Position numbers and translations under genes: made by a program
Notes under the pieces: generated by a model
Databases searched by the model: none
Seen by the model: only the letters and a program-made list of their open reading frames with translations
Told to the model about the DNA's origin: nothing
Assembly: GCA_011390645.1 (NCBI GenBank)
Contig: JAABRY010000017.1
Span: forward strand, 1 to 40,099
Length of the DNA: 40,099 nt
Origin: Gemmatimonadota bacterium
GTDB lineage: Bacteria > Gemmatimonadota > Gemmatimonadetes > Gemmatimonadales > GWC2-71-9
Direction: 5' to 3'
Shown here: piece after piece, positions 23,727 to 32,765 of the stretch
Numbering within the stretch: the first letter of the stretch is position 1
Layout: each line of letters begins with the position of its first letter

Positions 23727-25739
23727 TCAGAACGCCCAGCGCAACCCACCCGCCAGTCGGTTCTGATCGAAGAAGCTGATCCCCTGATGCTCGACAAAGA
23801 TCCGCGGCTTCCGGTCCATGGTGGTGCCGTCCTGCGGCTCGAAGGTGACGCCGTAGGCGAAGTTGAACCCGAACTGTGAATCGGTGTCGCCACCCGCTGC
23901 CAGCAGGCCAAGGCTCAGCCGCGTGTGCGGACGCAGCCGGATGGTCTCATTCACCTGCAGCATCCCGAAGCGATACTCCGCGCCACCGGCGAAGAGCACC
24001 GACTTGTCACCGGCAATGCCGATGGCGAACTCCGGCACGAACCGGAGCTGCTCCAGCCCGAACAATGGGCCGGCATCGAGCTGCACGCCCAGCACCAGCG
24101 CATCGAAGCCGGCAACGTACGCCGCCACGCCATCAATCACGCGACCGGTATCCGTGGGCATGTCGATCTCCGGCGTCTGCACGCCGGGCATCACCATGAC
24201 TGGGGCTGCCTGGTTGTTCGGCGCCTGCATCTGCGGGCGACCCGGCGTTGCCTGTCTCGCAGCCGGCGGCATCCGCTCCATCCGATACGCCAGCAGGCTG
24301 TCAATCCGGGCGGACAGCGCGGCCACAATCCGTTGGATATCGGCCTCGGACATCCCGGCGGTCGAGTGACCCGGTACGCTGTCGGCCCGGACCATGCGCT
24401 CCATCATGCCGCCGGTGGCGCCGTAGCGCACGTAGATCTCACCATTCTCCGGCACAGGGAGCATGATCACCCGGCCACGCATGCTGTCCGTGGCCTCTGG
24501 ACGACTCATCCGACGGATGGCGGCCTCACGCTTGTCGTCATCCCGGTCATCGCGGGTCCAGGCATCGTCCCGATCGCGACGATCAATGTCATCGGCCCGA
24601 TCACGAGACCGGCCAATGTTGAAAGCGATCCCGGCGCTGAGCATCCAGTTGTGGGTCAGCTCATCAACCGAGGCGATATCATCGATGTCGCGGCTGCTGC
24701 GGATGAAGTCCCGTGCGGCCACGTTGAGCCGGAACTTGTCGGTGAGGCGGAGGCCGACACCACCACCGACAACCAACGCGTTCTCATCCTCTCGGACCAT
24801 ACCGAGCCCGTCGCGGTAGTCATCCTGATAATCGATGCGGTGGGCGCCAGCGATCAGAAAGGGCGCAACGCCCAGGCTGGCATTGAGGTTGAACTGCGCC
24901 TCGGCGCCGTAGCCCTGGATCGGCATCCGCTCGCCGAATCCATCCGTCCGACCCTGCCAATACACGCCGCGCAATCCGACGTAGTTGCCGAGATCCACAC
25001 CGGCACGAACACCGGCAACCGTCTGCCGCGGCATGTTGTCATCATCGAACTCGAGGCGACCGACGAACGGCTCGATTGGAATCGACGCAAAGGACCAGCG
25101 GTCCTGCGTCTCATCGTAGTCATTGCGCGGGCCCCCGAGTGCGAAGCCAAGTGATGCTGAGGCCGTCCAGTTGCTCCGCGTCGCCCGGGGATCTTCGCTG
25201 GGGACATCAGGTGTCTCCGACGAGAACGCCTCGGGACGCAACAGGAAACGCGAATCCTCGAGCAAGACGGTGGCGCGGATGTTCCGAGCCACGTCATACT
25301 GGAGGCCACCACCATAGCGGTAGTTCACTTGCTCCACGCGGGGCGCATCGGCAGGTGTAAAGCGGATGACGCCAGCGCCGCCGTGCACGAACGGCACGAT
25401 CGTACCCGAGCCCAGCTTCAACTCGAGGTTGGTGCCGAATGTTTCGACATCAGTGGTCGTATTGGCGAACGGCGTGCCGTCCGCAACCAGACCACTCCGG
25501 ACGAAGTTCACCGGAATGTCATCGCCACGATGGTACCACGCGGTGACGCCCAGCAGGCGGCCGAAATCGGCACCCGCACGCGCGCCGATCAGTGTGTAGT
25601 CCTTCAATGGCACGGCATCATCCCACCAGACATACTCCGCCGACGGCGCGAGCGTGAAGCGCACGCCTTGCGATGCAACTGGAGTGACGAACACTCCGAG
25701 AGCGAGGATTCCAGAGGCTAAACGAGGAAGAACCTTCAT
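23727..25739 (-). CDS. Outer-membrane beta-barrel protein
   Basis: 670 residues. Signal peptide MKVLPRLASGILALGVFVTP followed by VASQG. The mature part alternates aromatic and small residues in amphipathic strands (FTLAPSAEYVWWDD, LIGARAGADFGRLLGVTAWY, FVHGGAGVIRF) as in OmpA-like barrels. A charged Arg/Asp-rich stretch (about 385-415) and a Met/Pro/Gln-rich linker (about 490-520) split it into two barrel-like parts, the second ending GGLRWAF with a C-terminal Phe typical of BAM recognition. The upstream GTG five codons earlier is less likely than this ATG. Function is unknown. Confidence 0.8.
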   Translation of the reverse strand: MKVLPRLASGILALGVFVTPVASQGVRFTLAPSAEYVWWDDAVPLKDYTLIGARAGADFGRLLGVTAWYHRGDDIPVNFVRSGLVADGTPFANTTTDVETFGTNLELKLGSGTIVPFVHGGAGVIRFTPADAPRVEQVNYRYGGGLQYDVARNIRATVLLEDSRFLLRPEAFSSETPDVPSEDPRATRSNWTASASLGFALGGPRNDYDETQDRWSFASIPIEPFVGRLEFDDDNMPRQTVAGVRAGVDLGNYVGLRGVYWQGRTDGFGERMPIQGYGAEAQFNLNASLGVAPFLIAGAHRIDYQDDYRDGLGMVREDENALVVGGGVGLRLTDKFRLNVAARDFIRSSRDIDDIASVDELTHNWMLSAGIAFNIGRSRDRADDIDRRDRDDAWTRDDRDDDKREAAIRRMSRPEATDSMRGRVIMLPVPENGEIYVRYGATGGMMERMVRADSVPGHSTAGMSEADIQRIVAALSARIDSLLAYRMERMPPAARQATPGRPQMQAPNNQAAPVMVMPGVQTPEIDMPTDTGRVIDGVAAYVAGFDALVLGVQLDAGPLFGLEQLRFVPEFAIGIAGDKSVLFAGGAEYRFGMLQVNETIRLRPHTRLSLGLLAAGGDTDSQFGFNFAYGVTFEPQDGTTMDRKPRIFVEHQGISFFDQNRLAGGLRWAF

Positions 25740-25948
25740 AATCAACCGAGTCACTTTCCACTTGAGGGGTGCACTGACGACCGCATTGCACTGCCGCCGT
25801 CCACCCTGAGTAACGTCTCAGCAGCGGGTGGGGACACAACGACGTTCGCCGCTCATCAGGCGCACTCCATCGTCGGATTGAGAGTCGATTCCCCTCATCC
25901 TCGAGGCCCAATCCGTCGCCCTGCAGCGCGGATCGTACCGCCAACATG

Positions 25949-25954
25949 TATTTT
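25949..25954 (+). promoter_or_regulatory. Putative -10 box for the histidine kinase
   Basis: TATTTT fits TAnnnT and ends seven bases before the ATG at 25962, consistent with leaderless transcription. No Shine-Dalgarno sequence is present in the CCCCCGC spacer. The 222-base divergent gap to the barrel gene otherwise holds only a short CTGAG/CTCAG inverted repeat. Confidence 0.45.
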
Positions 25955-25961
25955 CCCCCGC

Positions 25962-27269
25962 ATGCAGGAATCCTTCCCACCCGCCGCCGGGGCCGAGCTC
26001 GCTGACGCCATTTTTCAGGCGATCATCACCGCGGGACTCGCGGTGTTTGCGCTCGTCTTGTGGCGCCGAGTCCGCGAGCGCTGGTTCGCGTGGTGGGCCG
26101 CCGCCTGGGGCCTCTACGTCGTGCGCCTCGGCGCCATCATCGCCTTTCTGTCCACCGGCAACCTCGCCTGGCTCTTCTGGCACCAGGTCGCCACGGGGTG
26201 GGTCGCCCTGGCCATTCTCTGGGCGGCACTGGTCTTCTCGCGCAACGCCCTCTGGCGCCCATGGTACCTCGTCTTCGCGGTCGTCCCGTTCGGCTGGGCA
26301 TGGGTCGCGGTCAACTCGCTCGACCGCTTCCTGCTGGTCGCGCTCCCGATGGTGCTGCTCATCTCCGGCGTCACGCTGTACACCGGATGGGTCTTCTGGC
26401 AGCACGCGAAGCGCACCGGATCGGGTGGAGCACGGTTCGTCGCGTTCGCCTTCCTGCTCTGGGGTTTGCACCACCTCGACTATCCCTTCCTGCGGGCCCG
26501 CGGTGCGTGGCAGCCGTGGGGATACTTTCTCGACATTGTCTTCGAGCTGGCCGTGGGGGTCGGCTTCGGATTGATGGTGCTCTCCGACCTGGCCAATCGC
26601 CTGACGGCCCGCACCGATGAGCTCGGCCGCTTGCAAGCTCGCGTGGTGCGTCAGCATGAATCGGAGCGTCGGCGCCTTTCGCGTGAGCTGCACGATGAAA
26701 CGGCACAGACGCTCTCCGCAGTCAAGCTCGAAATCGGAATGCTCCGCGAAGGCGCAGCGCCAGAAGCGGTCGATCGCCTCGATCACGTGCTCGGCCTGGT
26801 GGATGGGGGCATTCGCGGCATTCGCCGGGTGATGAACGACTTGCGCCCCGCCCTCCTCGACGACCTCGGCCTCGCCGCCGCGATCCATTCGATGGCAACC
26901 GATGTGGCTGAACGCAGCACGTTGCAGGTCACCACGCGACTCGAGGACCCGGTGCCCCGCGCCCCGGCCGAGGCCGAACTCGCGCTCTTCCGGGCGGCGC
27001 AGGAAGCAATGGCCAACGTCGTGCGCCACAGCGGTGCCACCAGCGTCACCATTCAATTGGGGCAAAGCGCCGGGGTGATTCGACTCGTGGTGCGCGACAA
27101 CGGTCGCGGCCTCCCCGTCCACTCCGATCTCACCGCATTTGAGCGCGAAGGCCATCTGGGCCTCGCCGGGATGCGCGAACGGATCACCGCGCTCGGTGGA
27201 ACGGTCCGTATTGATGCGGAGGATGGGGTCGCCGTCGTCGTCGAGCTGCCTGCGGTTTGGAAGGGGTGA
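25962..27269 (+). CDS. Membrane sensor histidine kinase, NarX/LiaS type
   Basis: 435 residues. The N-terminal half has six or seven membrane helices (about 17-210), with no extracytoplasmic domain of any size, so it likely senses a membrane or small-molecule cue. A coiled region leads to HisKA_3: ERRRLSRELHDETAQTLSAV with phospho-acceptor His244. The ATPase part has EAMANVVRHS, VRDNGRGLPV and GHLGLAGMRERI. The ATG at 25962 is preferred over an upstream frame of 28 unstructured residues. The cognate response regulator follows after 113 bases of hairpin and heptamer repeats. Confidence 0.93.
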   Translation: MQESFPPAAGAELADAIFQAIITAGLAVFALVLWRRVRERWFAWWAAAWGLYVVRLGAIIAFLSTGNLAWLFWHQVATGWVALAILWAALVFSRNALWRPWYLVFAVVPFGWAWVAVNSLDRFLLVALPMVLLISGVTLYTGWVFWQHAKRTGSGGARFVAFAFLLWGLHHLDYPFLRARGAWQPWGYFLDIVFELAVGVGFGLMVLSDLANRLTARTDELGRLQARVVRQHESERRRLSRELHDETAQTLSAVKLEIGMLREGAAPEAVDRLDHVLGLVDGGIRGIRRVMNDLRPALLDDLGLAAAIHSMATDVAERSTLQVTTRLEDPVPRAPAEAELALFRAAQEAMANVVRHSGATSVTIQLGQSAGVIRLVVRDNGRGLPVHSDLTAFEREGHLGLAGMRERITALGGTVRIDAEDGVAVVVELPAVWKG

Positions 27270-27279
27270 AAGCTGAAAG

Positions 27280-27316
27280 GTGAAAGGGACGCCGCTGACG
27301 CCGTGCCCCCTTTCAC
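27280..27316. terminator. Hairpin GTGAAAGGG / CCCTTTCAC
   Basis: Nine-base perfect arms (27280-27288, 27308-27316) with a 19-base loop lie 10 bases after the histidine kinase stop. Runs of pyrimidines follow (TTTCACGTTTTACC). It may attenuate read-through into the response regulator. Confidence 0.45.
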
Positions 27317-27337
27317 GTTTCACGTTTTACCTTTCCC

Positions 27338-27365
27338 CCGTTCACCGTTCACCGTTCACCGTTCA
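27338..27365. repeat. CCGTTCA heptamer x4
   Basis: Four perfect tandem heptamers end 17 bases before the response regulator ATG. They are the same unit as at the potC-potD junction and near 40,020. Confidence 0.85.
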
Positions 27366-27382
27366 CCCGTCAGGCGCGTCGC

Positions 27383-28015
27383 ATGTCCACCATCCGTGTC
27401 GCCGTCATTGATGATCACGCCGTCGTGCGCGAGGGGATCCGTCGCGTCCTCGAGGGCGAACCGGGCGTCGTGATCGTGGGCGAGGGAAAAGACGGCGACG
27501 AGGCGCTGCTCCTGGCAGAGCGCGGCGGGATCGATGTGCTGGTGATGGACGTCGCCATGCCGGGCCGCACCGGCATCGAAGTCGCCGCCGAACTGCAGCG
27601 ACGCGGCGATCCGGTCCGCATTCTCGTCCTCTCGATGTACGACCAACCCGAGTATGTCCTGGAGAGCGTCAGGGCTGGCGCGCGCGGGTATCTGCTGAAG
27701 GACTCCCCACCAGCCGAGCTGCGCAAGGCCGTCCGCACCATCCACGCGGGCGACCAGTACTTCCCGCCCAACATCGCCGCGCGCCTCACCGACGCGGTCC
27801 GAAGCGATCCCCCCCCCAAGGCGACGGACGTCCTCACGCCGCGGGAGAAGGAGGTACTCGGGGGCATCGCCGCCGGCGAAACCAACAAGCAGATCGCCGC
27901 GCGCCTCGGCATCTCGCACCGCACCGTCGAGACCCATCGCGAATCATTGATGGCCAAGCTCGATGTCCGCACCGTGGCCGGGCTCACCAAGCTCGCGCTG
28001 GAAGAAGGTCTGTAG
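27383..28015 (+). CDS. NarL/FixJ-family response regulator
   Basis: 210 residues. Receiver domain with Asp10, Asp11, phospho-acceptor Asp56 (LVMDVAMPG), Ser84 and Lys106 (YLLKDSP). LuxR-type HTH at about 149-206 (LTPREKEVLGGIAAGETNKQ, then GISHRTVETHRESLMAKL). It is the partner of the upstream histidine kinase. The start ATG follows heptamer repeats without a clear Shine-Dalgarno sequence. Targets are unknown; the neighbouring secreted propeller and multicopper oxidase operon is a candidate by position only. Confidence 0.94.
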   Translation: MSTIRVAVIDDHAVVREGIRRVLEGEPGVVIVGEGKDGDEALLLAERGGIDVLVMDVAMPGRTGIEVAAELQRRGDPVRILVLSMYDQPEYVLESVRAGARGYLLKDSPPAELRKAVRTIHAGDQYFPPNIAARLTDAVRSDPPPKATDVLTPREKEVLGGIAAGETNKQIAARLGISHRTVETHRESLMAKLDVRTVAGLTKLALEEGL

Positions 28016-28059
28016 CACCCCGCCGTTCACTCCGTTGCGGCCTCACCCGAGGAGATCCC

Positions 28060-29433
28060 ATGCGATCCGTCCTGCCCGCCCTCGCCCTCACGCTGACCCT
28101 CCTGCCCACGCTTGCCACGGCCCAGGATCCGGGCGCCGTCCTCGTGGATTTCGACCAGAAGCGAGGTGGCACCGAGAACATGACGCGCCTCGCGCACGTC
28201 GAGAACAATCCCGGGGCCTGGAAGGCGGCCGATATCGAGCTCGAGCAGGACCCGGGTCGCCCGTTCGTCTATGTCTCGGGGTTCGTCAACTACAACTTCT
28301 TCATCTATGACCTCACCAATCCGTCGGCCCCACGGGAACTCTTTCAGTGGACGATCGAAGACCCCGACCTGCACCGTGGCATCGGCGCCATGGACGGGAA
28401 GTACTTCAAGACCGGCGGGCGCTACTACTACGTGCAGTCGTTCCAGTTCAATCCGGGCAGCCCGGATGGCGATCTCGGCGCCGTCATCTTCGACGTCACC
28501 GGGCTCCCGAATCCCGCCAGCGTGCGAGAGGTGGCACGCATTCGCTATGCGGCGTCACCCGGCGGCTTCCACAACATCTTCGCCTACAAGCACTCTACCG
28601 GCCGGGCGCTGCTGTTCAGCACCATCGGCGGCGATCGTGCCCTGATCTGGGATCTCGACAAGATCGTCTCGGGTGCCCCTGAGGCCGATTGGCTCGTCGG
28701 CAATGTCCCGAACCCCACGCCGATGCGGCAGATGGGCGCCAGCGGCTACCACGACTTCTACGTGGGCTTCGACCCGGCCACCAACACCGACAAGTTCTAC
28801 GGTGCTGGCCTGGGCGGCTACTCCACCTGGGACGTCACCGATCCCGCCGCACCCACGCTGCTCTTCACCATCACCTCCCTCGGCATGGACCTGGCGCACA
28901 CCTTCACGCCCTCGCCGGATGGTCGCTACGCCGTGACCGAGACGGAATATCAGTACACGCCGCTGCGCATCTGGGACCTGCAGGATGGCCAGGCCGGCCG
29001 CACCCAGAACATCGACCAGCCGATCAGTGCCTGGACCTCCGACTGGCGCACCCTCCCGCACAACCACGAGGTCCGCTGGCCCTACGTCTTCGTCTCCGGC
29101 TACGAGGATGGCCTGCAGGTCTTCAACCTGAAGGACCCGCACAACCCGGAATCCGAGGGCGGGTTTTACACCTGCAATTGCGAGCACGGCAAGGGATTCG
29201 GCGGTTCGCAGGAAACCGGATGGCAAGGCGGCCCCAGCGTGATGCAGGGCGCCTTCGGCGTGGATGTCCGCAACCACGATGGACTCGTGGTCATCTCCGA
29301 CATGCGCACCGGACTCTGGACCTTCCGGATGGCAGGCTTCGACGGTTGGAACGGTCGTGATCATGGCGTACCCAACATCTCGAGTGTGCAGGACTGGGAC
29401 CGCGGGCCGGAACGGTCGCGGCCGATTCCGTGA
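28060..29433 (+). CDS. Secreted LVIVD-repeat beta-propeller protein
   Basis: 457 residues. Signal peptide MRSVLPALALTLTLLPTLAT cleaved after AQ. The mature protein has propeller blades of the LVIVD type (PFVYVSGFVNYNFFIYDLTN, STWDVTDPAAPTLLF, LRIWDLQDGQ, LQVFNLKDPHNP) and a CNCEHG motif with two cysteines. GAGGAG stands six bases before the ATG, a good Shine-Dalgarno sequence. It overlaps the next gene by four bases, so it is co-translated with the small protein and the multicopper oxidase. The role is probably extracytoplasmic binding or scaffolding; the enzyme partner is inferred from the operon. Confidence 0.82.
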   Translation: MRSVLPALALTLTLLPTLATAQDPGAVLVDFDQKRGGTENMTRLAHVENNPGAWKAADIELEQDPGRPFVYVSGFVNYNFFIYDLTNPSAPRELFQWTIEDPDLHRGIGAMDGKYFKTGGRYYYVQSFQFNPGSPDGDLGAVIFDVTGLPNPASVREVARIRYAASPGGFHNIFAYKHSTGRALLFSTIGGDRALIWDLDKIVSGAPEADWLVGNVPNPTPMRQMGASGYHDFYVGFDPATNTDKFYGAGLGGYSTWDVTDPAAPTLLFTITSLGMDLAHTFTPSPDGRYAVTETEYQYTPLRIWDLQDGQAGRTQNIDQPISAWTSDWRTLPHNHEVRWPYVFVSGYEDGLQVFNLKDPHNPESEGGFYTCNCEHGKGFGGSQETGWQGGPSVMQGAFGVDVRNHDGLVVISDMRTGLWTFRMAGFDGWNGRDHGVPNISSVQDWDRGPERSRPIP

Positions 29434-29897
29434 AGGCCGTGATGCTGGCGGGCCTCCTCCTTCTGGGGGGGGGAGGTCCGTATGACATTCTCTTCCTGCC
29501 GACTCGCGCTGCCCCGGAGGCACGTGGGACGGCCCGGTTGCACTACGCGACTTCACCCTTTGGCGTCGCGGTGACGGCCGAGGGCGTGGCGCGCTGGACG
29601 GTGCGCTTCACGCTGGAGGGTCTGCCCCCTGCCAGGTCGATCGGCAACGCGCAGGGCTACGTCGCGTGGGCAGCTTCCTCCGACTTGCGGGAGTGGGACC
29701 GACTCGGCACCGTCACCAACGGCACCGCGACCCTCGGCCACGTCGCACGCAACAAGTTCATGGTGGTCGTGACTGCCGAGCAGGATACCACCACCACCAT
29801 GCGACGCGGACCGACCGTGCTCTCGGGTATCTCGCCGAGTTCCTGGATGCAACCACTCCTGACCCACGCGCTATTCCGTGGGATTCCTCCGGGATGA
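29430..29897 (+). CDS. Small exported protein of unknown function
   Basis: 155 residues from GTG (GTGA overlap with the upstream stop); ATG at 29442 is an alternative. A short hydrophobic start (MLAGLLLLGGGG) suggests export. The body (FTLEGLPPARSIGNAQGYVA, LGHVARNKFMVVVTAEQ) looks like a single beta-sandwich domain of a kind found beside or fused to multicopper oxidases; I cannot name the family. The ATGA overlap with the oxidase implies a shared role. Confidence 0.75.
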   Translation: MKAVMLAGLLLLGGGGPYDILFLPTRAAPEARGTARLHYATSPFGVAVTAEGVARWTVRFTLEGLPPARSIGNAQGYVAWAASSDLREWDRLGTVTNGTATLGHVARNKFMVVVTAEQDTTTTMRRGPTVLSGISPSSWMQPLLTHALFRGIPPG

Positions 29898-31561
29898 CGC
29901 CGATGCGCGCGGTGCTGGCCGTTCTGTTGCTCGCGATACCTGCGCGCGCGCTGGCGCAGGACCCAGGTGCCCACGACCACGGCAGCCATGGTGGCGGGAT
30001 GCGCATTCCGATGCCGCCCGGGATGTACATGTTGCCCGGCCTCACCACTGAGGAGCCGCGATTGACGCCGTTCCTTCCCGGCAATGGGATCGACCTGCCG
30101 AGTCTCCCTGAGGCACGGCCGAGCGAAACGATCCGGCTCGCCACCGGCGACACCCTCGATCTCACGGCCACGCTGGTGCGTCGTACCATCAACGGCACCT
30201 CGTTCGCGGCGTATGGATACAACGGGATGGTCCCCGGTCCGCTGATCCGAGTGGATCAGGCCGCAACGATCATCGTGCGCTTCCGCAACGAGATCGACAT
30301 GCCCAGCACAGTGCACTGGCATGGGCTCCGGCTCGACGATCGCTTTGACGGCGTACCCGGCCTCACCCAATCCGAGGTCGCGGTGGGTGAGACGTTCACG
30401 TACGAACTGCGCTTCCCAGATGCCGGGATCTACTGGTATCACCCGCACGTGCGCGAAGACATTCAGCAGGCAATGGGACTGATCGGCAACATCCTCGTCG
30501 ATGCAACCGCCGATGACTACTACGCCCCGGTCAATCGCGAAGTCTCGCTCCTGTTGAGTGACCTCCTGATCAATGCCGACACGCTGATCCCGTTCGGCGA
30601 AGAGACGGTGGACTTCGCGCTGATGGGCCGGCTCGGCAATGTGTTGCTCATCAACGGCGCCCCTGACTGGCGCATGTCAGCGGCCAAGGGCGAGGTGGTC
30701 CGGCTGTACCTCACCAACGCGTCGAATTCCCGCACCTGGAACCTCTCGATGCCGGGTGTGCGGATGAAGGTGGTCGCGACCGATGTCGGCAAGTTCGAGC
30801 GGGAGGAGTGGGTCGAGAGCGTGGTCATCGCGCCCGCGGAGCGGTACGCGATCGAGGCGCGTTTCGAGACGCCGGGAGAAGTCGCACTTATCAACGCCGT
30901 GCAGGCAATCAACCACTTCACGGGCGAGTTCGACGCACGCGTCGACACGATCGGTACCATCACAGTGCGCAATGACGCTGCCGATCCGGACCATACTGAA
31001 GATTTTGCGATCCTTCGCGAGAACGCCGATGTACGGGAAGACATCGCCGCATACCGTGATCAGTTCGCACGCGACCCCGACTTTGCGCTCACGCTCACGA
31101 TGCGCGCGCGCGGGCTTCCGCTCACCACCGTGCAGTTCATGAACGTGGACACCGCGTACAAGGCGCCGGTGGAGTGGGCCGACGCAATGCCGCTGATGAA
31201 CTGGCTTTCCAACGGTACCCAGGTCACCTGGATTCTTCGCGACCAGGCAACCGGTGCCGAGAATATGGACATCAACTGGCGCGTACCTGTCGGCAGCGTT
31301 GTCAAATTGCGTATCTTCAACGATCCGAAGTCGTTCCACCCGATGCAGCACCCGATCCACCTGCACGGTCAGCGCATGCTGGTGCTCGAGCGCGACGGCG
31401 TGGCCAATACCAACCTCGCCTGGAAGGACACCGCCCTGATTCCGGTGGGCGCCACGGTGGATGTGCTGATTGACGCCTCGAATCCCGGTGTCTGGATGTT
31501 GCACTGTCACATCGCCGAGCACCTCGGCGCGGGGATGATGGCGGTGTTGCGAGTGGAGTAG
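29894..31561 (+). CDS. Multicopper oxidase, CueO/laccase type
   Basis: 555 residues. Signal peptide ending ARALAQ, then a His/Met-rich stretch (HDHGSHGGGMRIPMPPGMYM) that may bind copper. All four ligand motifs are present: HWHG (141-144), WYHPH (181-185), HPIHLHG (486-492) and HCHIAEHLGAGM (537-548), giving type 1, 2 and 3 copper sites with axial Met548. It oxidises Cu(I), phenols or metals in the periplasm using oxygen. The start overlaps the small upstream gene as ATGA; a longer in-frame extension inside that gene is rejected because it would hide the signal peptide. Confidence 0.95.
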   Translation: MTPMRAVLAVLLLAIPARALAQDPGAHDHGSHGGGMRIPMPPGMYMLPGLTTEEPRLTPFLPGNGIDLPSLPEARPSETIRLATGDTLDLTATLVRRTINGTSFAAYGYNGMVPGPLIRVDQAATIIVRFRNEIDMPSTVHWHGLRLDDRFDGVPGLTQSEVAVGETFTYELRFPDAGIYWYHPHVREDIQQAMGLIGNILVDATADDYYAPVNREVSLLLSDLLINADTLIPFGEETVDFALMGRLGNVLLINGAPDWRMSAAKGEVVRLYLTNASNSRTWNLSMPGVRMKVVATDVGKFEREEWVESVVIAPAERYAIEARFETPGEVALINAVQAINHFTGEFDARVDTIGTITVRNDAADPDHTEDFAILRENADVREDIAAYRDQFARDPDFALTLTMRARGLPLTTVQFMNVDTAYKAPVEWADAMPLMNWLSNGTQVTWILRDQATGAENMDINWRVPVGSVVKLRIFNDPKSFHPMQHPIHLHGQRMLVLERDGVANTNLAWKDTALIPVGATVDVLIDASNPGVWMLHCHIAEHLGAGMMAVLRVE

Positions 31562-31579
31562 CTGCGAAGATTCATCCCA

Positions 31580-31601
31580 GCCGGCGGTGTCAACCGCCGG
31601 C
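31580..31601. terminator. Strong hairpin after multicopper oxidase
   Basis: GCCGGCGGT, loop GTCA, ACCGCCGGC: a perfect 9-base GC stem 18 bases after the stop codon. There is no T-tract, but the position between convergent genes fits a terminator. Confidence 0.6.
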
Positions 31602-31608
31602 CCTCGCC

Positions 31609-31635
31609 GTCATCCCGAGCGCAGCGAGGGATGAC
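31609..31635. repeat. GTCATCCCGAGC...GGGATGAC dispersed repeat
   Basis: GTCATCCC and GGGATGAC are perfect 8-base arms around GAGCGCAGCGA. It is the intergenic form of the element found inside the K6 coding sequence at 16154-16180. Confidence 0.75.
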
Positions 31636-31673
31636 GAATCACACCGCCGTTCACCGCTCGCGGCTCGCCGTTC

Positions 31674-32624
31674 TCACTCCGGAATCGGGATGCTCCCCGC
31701 ATTCGCCTGCAGCCACGTCCGGAAGTCCTGCATGTTCGGGTTGAGCTTTCGGGCCTCCTCCACGCTCCGTGGGCGCACGAAGTCATCGTTGAATTCACGC
31801 TTGACCTGGAACATATTGCCGAGGTCGTCGGCCCCGGGGAAGCCCAGCGCCCGGTACGCATCGTCCTCCATCGCGCAGCAGGCAATCGGTTGGCCAAGTG
31901 CTGCGCTCATCGCCGATGCCATCTCGGTACCGGTCAGGTGCTCACCGGCAATGCCGACCGTGGCATTGATGTGTCGATCACCCGCCGCGATGATCCCGAA
32001 CGCGCACTTGCCGATGTCCTCCACCGCGATCCCGGGAAGCTTCCGCTCTCCCATCGTGTTGAGGAGTGCCAGCGTGCCATCAGGCATCCGCTGCGGCCCG
32101 CTGCCGAAGTGGATGAAATTTTCCCAGTAGAACGAGGTGAGCAGGAAGGTTGTCGGTAGCCCGAGCTCGCGGAAGATCGCGTCGGCTTCACCCTTCCCGT
32201 CGAAGTGCGGCACCTTGTACTTGCCGTGCAGCGTCGGCATGCGATCATCGTCGAGCGGCACCCACTGCCGGGTGTCCTCAAGCGTCGACCAGACGACATG
32301 GCCGACCCCTGCGCGCTTCGCCGCCTCGGCCATGCTGCGCGCCTGCTTCACCTCGCGCTCGGCAGAGAAGTGCTCCCAGAAGTTGGTGACGAGGAATGCC
32401 GCGTCGGCGCCCGCGAAGGCGGCATCGAGCGTGGAGGGATCGTCGGCGTCCGCACCGACCACCTCGGCACCAGCCGCCGCGAGGGCACGCGCCTTCTCCC
32501 CATCGGGGTTGCGGGTAATGGCCCGCGCCCGGAAGCGGTGCGACGGATCCGCGAGAATCGCGCGGACCAAGGCGCCACCTTGGGCACCGGTCGCGCCGAT
32601 GACGGTGATGAGGGACGACGACAT
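31674..32624 (-). CDS. NmrA-like NAD(P)-binding protein
   Basis: 316 residues. Rossmann loop VIGATGAQGGALV (8-20), then GAEVVGADADDPSTLDAAFA and AAFLVTNFWEHF, the usual NmrA/HSCARG pattern. Such proteins act as redox sensors or atypical reductases; they lack the short-chain dehydrogenase Tyr-Lys pair at the usual place. AGGAGA lies seven bases before the ATG, which decides the start over an upstream frame of 25 residues. It is transcribed alone, divergent from the next gene. The substrate is unknown. Confidence 0.9.
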   Translation of the reverse strand: MSSSLITVIGATGAQGGALVRAILADPSHRFRARAITRNPDGEKARALAAAGAEVVGADADDPSTLDAAFAGADAAFLVTNFWEHFSAEREVKQARSMAEAAKRAGVGHVVWSTLEDTRQWVPLDDDRMPTLHGKYKVPHFDGKGEADAIFRELGLPTTFLLTSFYWENFIHFGSGPQRMPDGTLALLNTMGERKLPGIAVEDIGKCAFGIIAAGDRHINATVGIAGEHLTGTEMASAMSAALGQPIACCAMEDDAYRALGFPGADDLGNMFQVKREFNDDFVRPRSVEEARKLNPNMQDFRTWLQANAGSIPIPE

Positions 32625-32765
32625 GGAATCTCTCCTGTAAGAGCTTTTCGTGGTGGACCGATGTGCGGCCTGCGGGCAGTCACCTTCAAGTGAAACCATC
32701 TCCCGGCCTCAGCGGTAGGGAGGAGTATCAAAGCCCTTCTCCTCAGGCGGTTGGAGCACCACCAG

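Noticed and set aside
25818-27323. 501-codon minus-strand frame opposite the histidine kinase
   Set aside because: The plus strand shows membrane helices, HisKA_3 and ATPase motifs in order; the minus frame is low-complexity and charged.
29666-29893. N-terminal extension of the multicopper oxidase
   Set aside because: It lies in another frame of the upstream small gene and would bury the signal peptide; the ATGA-overlapping start is better.
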